This document shows positions 53,145-60,164 of a DNA stretch of 64,000 nucleotides, in pieces. Location: contig NZ_VFPA01000006.1 of assembly GCF_006716445.1 (NCBI RefSeq), forward strand, positions 1-64,000. The letters run 5' to 3'. Origin of the DNA: Pseudonocardia kunmingensis. Its GTDB lineage: Bacteria > Actinomycetota > Actinomycetes > Mycobacteriales > Pseudonocardiaceae. The translations under genes and the position numbers were made by a program. The notes under the pieces are model-generated. The model made no database searches. It worked only from the letters and a program-made list of their open reading frames with translations, and was not told where the DNA came from. The number at the start of each line of letters is the position of its first letter. Position 1 is the stretch's first letter.

Positions 53145-54335
53145 TCACGCCACGACGGCCGGGAGGGTGAGTGCCGTGTGCGCGGGCCGTCCGGTCTCCG
53201 GCGGCAGCGTGCTGAGGCTGCGGAGCCGCTCGTTGCGCCGCGCGAGGGCCTCGGCGGTCGTCGGGCAGAGCGTCGCGTTGCCCACCCCGACCTGCGCCTG
53301 GTTCAGCTCGACGAACCCGCGGGTCTCGCGTTCGTAGGCGGCGAACGCCGCGGTGTGGTCCCGATGGGTGGCCAGCGTTCCGGCGAGCATGTAGGCGCCC
53401 ACGAGCGCGAGGCTGGAGCCCTGCCCGGTCAGGAACGACGGGGCGGCGGCGGCGTCGCCGACGAGCGCCACCCGACCGCTGGTCCAGCGCGGCTGGCGGA
53501 TCTGGCTGACGACGTCGAAGAACAGGTCGTCCGCGTCGCCCATGGCGGCGACCATGGTCGGGATCTCCCAGCCGTCGTCGGCGAACGTGGCGGCGACGAG
53601 GTCGCGTTGGGCCGCGGGGTCGCGGAACGCGTCGTAGGGCGGTTCCGGGTGCGTGAAGACGAGGAGGCCGTGGACCTCGTCGCTGTCGCGGACGGCGTAG
53701 TGCGCCGCGCTCCGGCCGATGGTGTTCCAGAGCACGCCCTCGTGGGAGAGGCCGAGGACGTTGGGCATGGTGAACCCGGCGAAGCAGTAGCCCAGGTAGT
53801 GGTGGAACTGCTGCTCGGGGCCGAACACGAGCTCCCGGGTCCGTGAGTGCAGGCCGTCGGCCCCGACCACCAGGTCGAAGCTGCGGAGGGCGCCGCTGCG
53901 GAAGGTGACGTCCACACCGTGTGCGTGCTGGGTGAGGGCGTCGACGGAGTCGTCGAACACGAACTCGACCTCGTCGGCCACCGTCCGGTGCAGGACGCTC
54001 GTCAGATCCCCCCGCCGCACTTCGAGGTCACGTCCCTCGACCCCGCCGATGACCGCTTGCGGATGGAGCGACGCCACGGTGCTCCCGTCGGCGTCGAGGA
54101 AGGTCAGGAGGCGCGTCGCGACGTGCGCCTCCTGCAGCTGCGGCAGGATCCCCATCCGCCGGACCACCTCCAACGCGGTGCCCCGCACGTCGATCGGATA
54201 ACCGCCGTCGCGCACCCCGGGAGCCTTCTCCACCACCGTCACCGCGAACCCGTACCGGTGCAGCCAGTACGCAACGGCCGGGCCGGCGATGCTCGCGCCG
54301 CACACCAGGACCGTGCCCTTCGTCGCTGTCGCCAT
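53145..54335 (-). CDS. FAD-dependent aromatic monooxygenase (PHBH-type fold)
   Basis: 396-aa flavoprotein. The FAD-binding motif VLVCGASIAGPAVAYWLHRY is at the N-terminus, an Arg-containing EVRRGDLTSVLHRT follows near residue 105, VVGADGLHSRTR (DG motif) near 158, and ALVGDAAAAPSFLTGQGSSL near 300 contacts FAD. Related enzymes hydroxylate aromatic polyketides, rifamycins or tetracyclines. ATG 54335 follows GAGGAAG. It is 8 bp behind the MFS exporter gene, under the same TetR-type control, so inactivation of an antibiotic-like compound is a fair inference. Confidence 0.9.
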   Translation of the reverse strand: MATATKGTVLVCGASIAGPAVAYWLHRYGFAVTVVEKAPGVRDGGYPIDVRGTALEVVRRMGILPQLQEAHVATRLLTFLDADGSTVASLHPQAVIGGVEGRDLEVRRGDLTSVLHRTVADEVEFVFDDSVDALTQHAHGVDVTFRSGALRSFDLVVGADGLHSRTRELVFGPEQQFHHYLGYCFAGFTMPNVLGLSHEGVLWNTIGRSAAHYAVRDSDEVHGLLVFTHPEPPYDAFRDPAAQRDLVAATFADDGWEIPTMVAAMGDADDLFFDVVSQIRQPRWTSGRVALVGDAAAAPSFLTGQGSSLALVGAYMLAGTLATHRDHTAAFAAYERETRGFVELNQAQVGVGNATLCPTTAEALARRNERLRSLSTLPPETGRPAHTALTLPAVVA

Positions 54336-54343
54336 CTTCCTCG

Positions 54344-55789
54344 TCAACTCCTCGACTCCGCGCGGACCGACCGCGGTCCACGCACCAACCGGACGGCCAG
54401 CACCGCGGCGGTCGCGAACGCGACGGCGGCGATCCCGATACAGCCGAACACCCCCGCAGCCGTGTTCACCGTGTCGCCGTCGATGACCACGGTGGTGGAC
54501 GCGAGCACCGCCGCACCCACGAAGTCCAGGACCACCGCGCCGATCGCGGCCACGACCGTCACCAGGCTCGACACGACGCCCTGCCGCTCGGCGGGCGCCA
54601 GGCTGCCCGCCATGTTGAAGCCGGTCGTCCCGAGCGCTCCGACCGTGAGACCCAGCAGGAACGCGGACGCGAGCGCAGCGGGCAGCTGGGAGACCCCGAG
54701 GAGCATCCCGAGGACGCCCACCAGTCCGAGCATCACGGCGCCCGCCAGCGTCGCGGCCGGTCCGATGCGCGTGGCGAGCAGACCGGACAGCAGGCCCCCG
54801 AGCGTCGCGCCGATCGCGGGCAGGGCGAGCAGCAGCGCGACGGATGATCCCTGGTCGGCGAGCCCGTAGCCGAGCTGCTGGCCCGCTGAGACGTCGGCGA
54901 TGAGCGGGATGAGCTGCAGCACGCTGTGGAACGAACCGAGGGCGAGGAAGAGGACGAGCAGCGTGAGCGCCAGCGGTAGGCCGATGTTCCGGATGTCGAC
55001 CAGGGGTTCGGGCTTGCGGCTCGACACCAGGAACCACCGGGCCAGTGCCGCGGCGCCGGCGAGCAGGAGTGCCAGCGGAGCGACGCCGAGCCAGCCGAGC
55101 GTCGACCCGAGGCTGATGTAGCTGAGCACGCCGACCAGGCCGCCGCCGAGCAGCAGCGCACCGGCGACATCGATCCGGCCCGGTGTCCTGATCCGGGACT
55201 CGGGGATGACGAGGACCACGCAGACCGCCATCGCGGCCGCGACGACGGCCGAGAGGAGGAACAGGACCTGGAAGCCGAACTCCGCGGCCAGCCGCTCGAC
55301 GAGGAACCGGAAAGCGATGTTGAGCACCGCGGAGCCGGAGGTCACGATGCCCACCACGACCATCGCGGTGCGGAGCGGGAAGACCTCGCGCACGATCGTG
55401 ACGGCGAGGAACATGGCGGCCACGGCCGCGCCCTGCAACAGGCGTCCCGGCACGAACAGCCAGATGGTGGGGGCGACCGCACACAGCACAGCGCCGGCGC
55501 CGCTGACGAGCAGCGTCAGCACGAGCACCTTGCGCTTGCCGTAGATGTCGGCGCTCTTGCCCAGCAGCGGTGCCCACAGCACTCCCGCGAGTAACGCGCT
55601 GGCGTTGAGCCATGCCGCTTGATCGGTGTCGAAGTACTCGAGCATCTCGGGGAGCACGAGCAGCGGGGCGCCGATCGCCGAGTCGACCATGAAGTTCAGC
55701 AGGGCCAGGACGGCGACCACGCCGACGAGGCGCCCGTTCCATCCCGTGTGCAGTCCGGCACCGGTGTCGCCGGTGCTGCTGTCCTGCAT
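54344..55789 (-). CDS. MFS drug exporter (DHA2/14-TMS type)
   Basis: 481-aa multidrug-type proton antiporter with about 14 hydrophobic segments. Motif A-like GKSADIYGKRKVLVL lies after TMS2; the motif C-like region (GSAVLNIAFRFLVE) and a long loop around residue 215 are consistent with DHA2. ATG 55789 is preferred over 55828 because AGGAG lies 7 nt upstream and the extra residues would reach into the operator. Cotranscribed with the FAD monooxygenase. Confidence 0.92.
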   Translation of the reverse strand: MQDSSTGDTGAGLHTGWNGRLVGVVAVLALLNFMVDSAIGAPLLVLPEMLEYFDTDQAAWLNASALLAGVLWAPLLGKSADIYGKRKVLVLTLLVSGAGAVLCAVAPTIWLFVPGRLLQGAAVAAMFLAVTIVREVFPLRTAMVVVGIVTSGSAVLNIAFRFLVERLAAEFGFQVLFLLSAVVAAAMAVCVVLVIPESRIRTPGRIDVAGALLLGGGLVGVLSYISLGSTLGWLGVAPLALLLAGAAALARWFLVSSRKPEPLVDIRNIGLPLALTLLVLFLALGSFHSVLQLIPLIADVSAGQQLGYGLADQGSSVALLLALPAIGATLGGLLSGLLATRIGPAATLAGAVMLGLVGVLGMLLGVSQLPAALASAFLLGLTVGALGTTGFNMAGSLAPAERQGVVSSLVTVVAAIGAVVLDFVGAAVLASTTVVIDGDTVNTAAGVFGCIGIAAVAFATAAVLAVRLVRGPRSVRAESRS

Positions 55790-55829
55790 GAAGGGCTCCT
55801 CACTGCGTGCGGTGGACGACGAATCCAAA

Positions 55830-55851
55830 ACTACACCGTGCAGTGTGGAGT
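55830..55851. promoter_or_regulatory. TetR-type operator in the efflux promoter region
   Basis: Inverted repeat ACTACAC (55830-55836) / GTGGAGT (55845-55851) with one mismatch, separated by 8 bp. It lies in the 83-bp gap between the MFS exporter gene and the divergent TetR gene, so it can control both promoters. Confidence 0.55.
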
Positions 55852-55872
55852 GCCTGAGAATACGATGAGGGC

Positions 55873-56508
55873 GTGGTGACTCCGAGATCGACCTGGCAGA
55901 CGCCAGGCCGGCGCCGGCAGGCCGAGACCAAGCGAGCGGCCATCCTCGTCGCGGCCGAGGAGTTGTTCGTCTCCTCCGGGTACGAGCTCACCAGCGTCGA
56001 CGCGATCGCGGCGCGGGCAGCGGTGTCCAAGCGCACCGTGTACGACCACTTCGGCGACAAGGAGTCCCTCTTCCGCAGCGTGCTCGTGCGCGTCAACGAC
56101 GCCTTGGTCGCGGCCGTGCGCGCCGCAACGGAGCAGGAGCTCACCGACGGGCGGGACCTGCGCGAAGCCCTGCTCGCCTTCGCGCAGCGGTTGACGACGG
56201 AGACGATCCCGTCGTCGACATACGGGGCGTTCCGGCGCCTGAACGCCCGAACCTCCCCGGCGCCGCGATTGCCGACGGCGGGGAGCGAGGAGGCGCGACG
56301 GATACTGGAGGAGCGGTTCGCGCAGCTCGCGGCGCAGGGTGAGCTCGAGGTGCACGATCCGCGCCGTGCGGTTCAGCACTTCGTCGCCCTGACGTTGCGC
56401 CTCGCCGTCGACGCGATCGACCAGGACCCGGCGGGCACGGTGAGCAGGTCGGAACTCCAGGAGATCATCACCGACGGCGTGGACGTGTTCCTGCGCGCCT
56501 ACCGCTGA
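55873..56508 (+). CDS. TetR family regulator of the efflux/monooxygenase operon
   Basis: 211-aa repressor. Helix-turn-helix SVDAIAARAAVSKRTVYDHF with GDKESLF follows (residues ~43-70), and a C-terminal AefR-like/TetR_C domain (LRLAVDAIDQDP). GTG 55873 starts 6 bp after TACGAT (55861-55866), which looks like a -10 element, so the mRNA may be leaderless. Divergent from MFS plus monooxygenase, its probable regulon. Confidence 0.91.
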   Translation: MVTPRSTWQTPGRRRQAETKRAAILVAAEELFVSSGYELTSVDAIAARAAVSKRTVYDHFGDKESLFRSVLVRVNDALVAAVRAATEQELTDGRDLREALLAFAQRLTTETIPSSTYGAFRRLNARTSPAPRLPTAGSEEARRILEERFAQLAAQGELEVHDPRRAVQHFVALTLRLAVDAIDQDPAGTVSRSELQEIITDGVDVFLRAYR

Positions 56509-56868
56509 CCGGTCACGCCGCAGCCGGTCGCGTCGGTCCGGCGCCCCGCTCGGCGACCGCGGCCGCGGGAGGGCCCGCGCCTCCTCGAGCCGGCCGCCGG
56601 CCTGACGGATTCGTATTACTACATCGACCGAGAGCTCGAGCAACTCCGCGGCGACAGCGCGAATTCGACAAGTGGCGAACGGCCTGATGACCGCCTCGGC
56701 TACCTCTCGGTGTCGAAGCCGTGATCATTGCGGGATCCATCGATTCGCCCCGCCGACGGCGTTCGCCTCGATCTCGGATGGATCGATCGTTGCGAGGTCG
56801 AGCTTTTCGCCCTGAGCGGGGCGATCCGGTGGAACTCGGAATGATCTTGCTGGTGTCCGGCGCGACCT
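56509..56868. other. 360-bp region without a recognised gene
   Basis: Lower in GC than its neighbours and between the ends of the TetR and IclR genes. One plus-strand stretch (56607-56723) reads protein-like (DSYYYIDRELEQLRGDSANS) and ends in a stop, perhaps the tail of a lost gene. No family is recognised and no terminator stands out. Confidence 0.4.
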
Positions 56869-57705
56869 CTACCGCAGCTGACCGGCGCGGTGCGGGGAGT
56901 AGCCGAGGCGCAGGGACAGCTCGCGTGCCGCCTCGCGGGTGACCCGGCCCAGCTCGTCGAGGCGGGAGGTAGGGACGCGCTGCTCCGGTCCGGCGACCGA
57001 CAGTGCGGCGACGGGCCGGCCGCGGTAATCGAGGACGGGGGCACCGGCCGCGCGGATGCCCGGCTCGTTCTCGGCGTCGTCCACGCTGTAGCCGTTCTGC
57101 CGGCACCGGTCGAGCTCGGCGAGCAGCCCGGACGCCGAGGTGATCGTCCGATCGGTGCGGCGCGGCAACCCCGCCGCCATGGCCTGCTCGACCACCCACT
57201 CGGGCGAGAACGCCAGGATGGCGCGCCCGAGCGAGCTGGTGACCGCGGGGTTGCTGCGCCCGATCCGCGAGTGCATCCGCACCGGGTGCGGGCTGTCGAT
57301 CTTCTCGATGTAGACGACCCGGTCCTCGTCGAGGACGCCGAGCGCGCACGTCTCCCCGGTGTCGTCGGTGAGGCGCCGCATCAGGTCGCGCGCCTCCGAG
57401 CGGATCTCGATGGAGTCGAGGTAGGACGCGCCGAGCTCCAGCAGGTGCCGGCCGACGCGCCACCGCCCGCCCTCGCCGGTTCGCGCGACCCGCAGGTCCT
57501 GCAGCACGGTGAGCAGCCGGTGCACCGTGGCTTCCGGAAGGGAGGCTGCGGCGGCGAGTTCCGCGAGCGTGAGGCCGTCGACCGCCTCGGAGAGGAGGTC
57601 GAGCAGTGCGAACGCGCGGACGAGGTTGCGCGCGTGGCTCGGCTTGGCCGCGTCGTCGGTCGCGGGGGAGGCCGCCCGTCTGGCGGACATCTGCTGCTCG
57701 GTCAT
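56869..57705 (-). CDS. IclR family transcriptional regulator
   Basis: 278-aa regulator with winged helix (ALLDLLSEAVDGLTLAELAA, ASLPEATVHRLLTVLQDLRV) and a GAF-like effector domain (GETCALGVLDEDRVVYIEKI; SLGRAILAF; GIRAAGAPVLDYRGRPVAAL). ATG 57705 overlaps the M20 peptidase stop by 4 nt (ATGA), so it is made together with that enzyme. Likely also controls the divergent sugar ABC operon starting at 59013. Confidence 0.93.
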   Translation of the reverse strand: MTEQQMSARRAASPATDDAAKPSHARNLVRAFALLDLLSEAVDGLTLAELAAAASLPEATVHRLLTVLQDLRVARTGEGGRWRVGRHLLELGASYLDSIEIRSEARDLMRRLTDDTGETCALGVLDEDRVVYIEKIDSPHPVRMHSRIGRSNPAVTSSLGRAILAFSPEWVVEQAMAAGLPRRTDRTITSASGLLAELDRCRQNGYSVDDAENEPGIRAAGAPVLDYRGRPVAALSVAGPEQRVPTSRLDELGRVTREAARELSLRLGYSPHRAGQLR

Positions 57706-58916
57706 GCCGGTCCTCGTCGGTTCTCGCTGAGGTAGGTGTGGGCGAGCCGCTCGTACAGCCGCTCGGCCTGGGACAGCTGGGACACCCCGACGTGCTCGTC
57801 GGGGCCGTGTGCGACCGAGAGCCAGCCGGGGCCGAGGGCGGCGATCGAGGGGGTGTCGCCGATGTTGGTGAAGTGGGTGGCGTCGGTTCCGCCGGGGTAT
57901 GCGCCGAGCGGTAGTTCGTGGCCCAGGACGTCGACACAAGCCTGTTGGGCGGCGGTGACCACGGAGTGGCGGGGATCGATCTCGGCTGCCTCCATCCAGC
58001 CGAGCGAGCCGTCGGCGTACCGGATCTCCCAGTTCACGTCGGTGGGGAGCGCGGCGGCGAGGAGGTCGCACAGCTCGCGGTGGAGGGTCTCGCGGTCCAT
58101 TCCGGGGACCAGGCGGATGTCGGAGGCGATCATGGCCTCGCCGGGGTGGACGCCGTAGAAGACGCCGCCCGAGATCCGGACGGCGGCGTTCACGGTCGGT
58201 GTGCAGGGGATCGACGGGGGCCGCGGGACGCTGGGGGTGAAGTCCGCGATCGCGGTGGCGGCCCTGGCGGCGGCGACGGTGGCGCTGGTGGGGAGGCGGT
58301 CGGACAGGCCGCTGTGGCCCTGCTTGCCCCGGACGACCACCTCGAAGCAGCAGATGCCGCGGGAGATCAGGTACATCGCCTCCCACGGGCTAGATACTCC
58401 CGAGGGTTCGCCGATGACGATCGCGTCGGCGTCCACCAGGCCCTGCCGGGACAGGGCGATGGAGCCGTGGTCGGAGCCGGCCTCTTCGTCGGCGGTGAGG
58501 ATGAGCGACAGTCGGCCGCGTCGGGCCGTGCGGGCCCAGGACTCGATGGCGAGGAGCATCGCGGCGATCGCGCCCTTCATGTCGGACGAGCCGAGGCCGT
58601 AGGCGAGGTCGCCGTCCACGACCAGGTCGAGCGGGGGCGTGTGCCAGGCCGAGAGGTCGCCGATCGGTTTGGTGTCGAGGTGCCCGGACAGCGCCAGGTG
58701 CGGCCCGGTTCCGGCGTCGGCGGTGACCAGGACGTTGCAGCGGCCCGGCGCGGTCTCGACCACCTCGGCGGTCAGCCCGCGCTCGCGGGCGTGGTCGGCG
58801 ACGAACGCGGCGATCCGCGCCTCGCCGACACCGGGGTTCTGCGAGTCGATCGCCACCAGCTCCGCGGCCAGCGCCAGTACCGGTGATCCCACACCAAGCT
58901 CCCCTCCGGATGGCAT
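57702..58916 (-). CDS. M20 family metallopeptidase (ArgE/DapE-like amidohydrolase)
   Basis: 404-aa di-zinc hydrolase cleaving an N-acyl amino acid or similar amide. Metal and catalytic residues: His79/Asp81 in SGHLDTKP, Asp112 in GLGSSDMKGA, Glu144-Glu145 in TADEEAGS, and a late TDATHFTN His. The dimerisation (lid) domain lies around residues 190-300 (RGKQGHSGLSDRLPTSA). ATG 58916 is used; GTG-type starts slightly downstream are possible. Divergent from a sugar ABC importer, so the transported compound may carry an N-acyl group. Confidence 0.91.
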   Translation of the reverse strand: MPSGGELGVGSPVLALAAELVAIDSQNPGVGEARIAAFVADHARERGLTAEVVETAPGRCNVLVTADAGTGPHLALSGHLDTKPIGDLSAWHTPPLDLVVDGDLAYGLGSSDMKGAIAAMLLAIESWARTARRGRLSLILTADEEAGSDHGSIALSRQGLVDADAIVIGEPSGVSSPWEAMYLISRGICCFEVVVRGKQGHSGLSDRLPTSATVAAARAATAIADFTPSVPRPPSIPCTPTVNAAVRISGGVFYGVHPGEAMIASDIRLVPGMDRETLHRELCDLLAAALPTDVNWEIRYADGSLGWMEAAEIDPRHSVVTAAQQACVDVLGHELPLGAYPGGTDATHFTNIGDTPSIAALGPGWLSVAHGPDEHVGVSQLSQAERLYERLAHTYLSENRRGPA

Positions 58917-58944
58917 GCCAGGGAGATGCCGTCCCCATCAAGTC

Positions 58945-58997
58945 TTGACGCAGTCTTCCATTTTTGCCTAGCGTTCGGAACCGCCTTCCAAATTTGC
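58945..58997 (+). promoter_or_regulatory. Promoter with direct repeats upstream of the sugar-binding protein gene
   Basis: -35 TTGACG (58945-58950), 18-bp spacer, -10 TAGCGT (58969-58974). Two near-identical 13-mers, CTTCCATTTTTGC (58955-58967) and CTTCCAAATTTGC (58985-58997), start 30 bp apart, about three helical turns, flanking the -10. They are probable sites for the local IclR protein. Confidence 0.6.
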
Positions 58998-59012
58998 TCG
59001 ACGAGGAGCGTC

Positions 59013-60122
59013 ATGGGACGTGCGGAACCTGGAACACCGCGACCGGGGTGGCGCGCGCTGCTCGCCCTGCTGCTGGCCGTGGGGATCGCGGTGACCGGCT
59101 GTTCCATGACCCCACCCGGCCGCACGATCGATGCCGGCACCGCGGCGCCTGCGGGCGGTCAGTCAGGCCTCCCCGTCGTCGGGGTGTCCGCGATCGACCT
59201 GACGTCGTCGTTCTTCGTCGGGATGCGCAACGCGGGGGAGGAGGCGGCCGCCGACTACGGCGTCACCACCGTCTGGCAGAGCGCCGAGGGCAGCGTCGAG
59301 CGGCAGGTCTCGACGATCCAGAACTTCGTGAACCAGCGGGTCAGCGCGATCCTGATCGACCCGCTGGACAAGAACGCGTTGCAGCCCGCCATCGCCCGCG
59401 CCACCCAGGCCGGGATCCCGGTGGTGACCATGGGCAACAAGATCGAGGCCGACGGCAACCACAGCACCCTCTACCACGACGCCGAGAACATGGCGATGGT
59501 GGCGCGCGCGACCGGCGCGTACCTGGGCGGGCGCGGTGAGGTGGCGCTGCTGGTCGGTTCGCGCGGCAACTACGTCTCCGACACCCGGGAGCAGGCGTTC
59601 GTGTCCACGCTGCAGCGGGAGTACCCCGGTGTCCGACTGGTCTCGGTGCAGCCCACCGCGTTCGACGCGCGCAAGGCCTCCAACACCACGGTGACGTGGA
59701 TGACCACCTACCCGGACCTGGACCTGATCGCGTGCATCAGCGGCCCGCTGTGCCTGTCCGCCAAGGCCACCGCGTCGTCGCTGAGCCGGCCGGACCTGAA
59801 GGTGGCCGGGCACGACGGCGAGCAGGACCTGCAGCCGTTGCTGGACAACGGCTCGATGATCATCGACGTGCTGACCGGTCCCGAGCGGGTCGGGTACTGG
59901 AACGTCGCGGTCGGGGCCCGGCTCGCCAAGGGGGCCGAACTGCCCCGCGACCTGTACATGCCTTCGTACTTCATCACCACCGACGCGACGGCGGCGCAGC
60001 TGGAGCAGCGCGGCCTCACCTTCCCGTACGTGACACCCGAGCGTGCCGCGGAGCTCAGCCGTGCCTACGAGTCCGAGTTCGGCCCGTCCCTGCCCGATTC
60101 CGAGATGACCACCTCCCAGTGA
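59013..60122 (+). CDS. Type I periplasmic sugar-binding lipoprotein (RbsB-like)
   Basis: 369-aa binding protein for a CUT2-type (ribose/inositol-like) importer. Lipobox VTGC gives Cys30. The mature domain begins VVGVSAIDLTSSFFVGMRNA and holds VNQRVSAILIDPLDKNALQP and DLKVAGHDGEQDLQPLLDNG, all typical of Peripla_BP_4. ATG 59013 follows GAGGAGCG; an in-frame ATG upstream lies in the promoter and is rejected. First gene of the operon with the fused transporter, oxidoreductase and PLP enzyme genes. Confidence 0.93.
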   Translation: MGRAEPGTPRPGWRALLALLLAVGIAVTGCSMTPPGRTIDAGTAAPAGGQSGLPVVGVSAIDLTSSFFVGMRNAGEEAAADYGVTTVWQSAEGSVERQVSTIQNFVNQRVSAILIDPLDKNALQPAIARATQAGIPVVTMGNKIEADGNHSTLYHDAENMAMVARATGAYLGGRGEVALLVGSRGNYVSDTREQAFVSTLQREYPGVRLVSVQPTAFDARKASNTTVTWMTTYPDLDLIACISGPLCLSAKATASSLSRPDLKVAGHDGEQDLQPLLDNGSMIIDVLTGPERVGYWNVAVGARLAKGAELPRDLYMPSYFITTDATAAQLEQRGLTFPYVTPERAAELSRAYESEFGPSLPDSEMTTSQ

Positions 60123-60164
60123 CGCTCCGACCCCGAAGGACCCCGACCCCTTAAGGACAAGGCC

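Noticed and set aside
53145..55742. A continuous minus-strand frame that would give an 865-aa monooxygenase fusion
   Set aside because: The upstream part is an off-frame reading of the MFS exporter gene; ATG 54335 with its own ribosome site starts the FAD domain.
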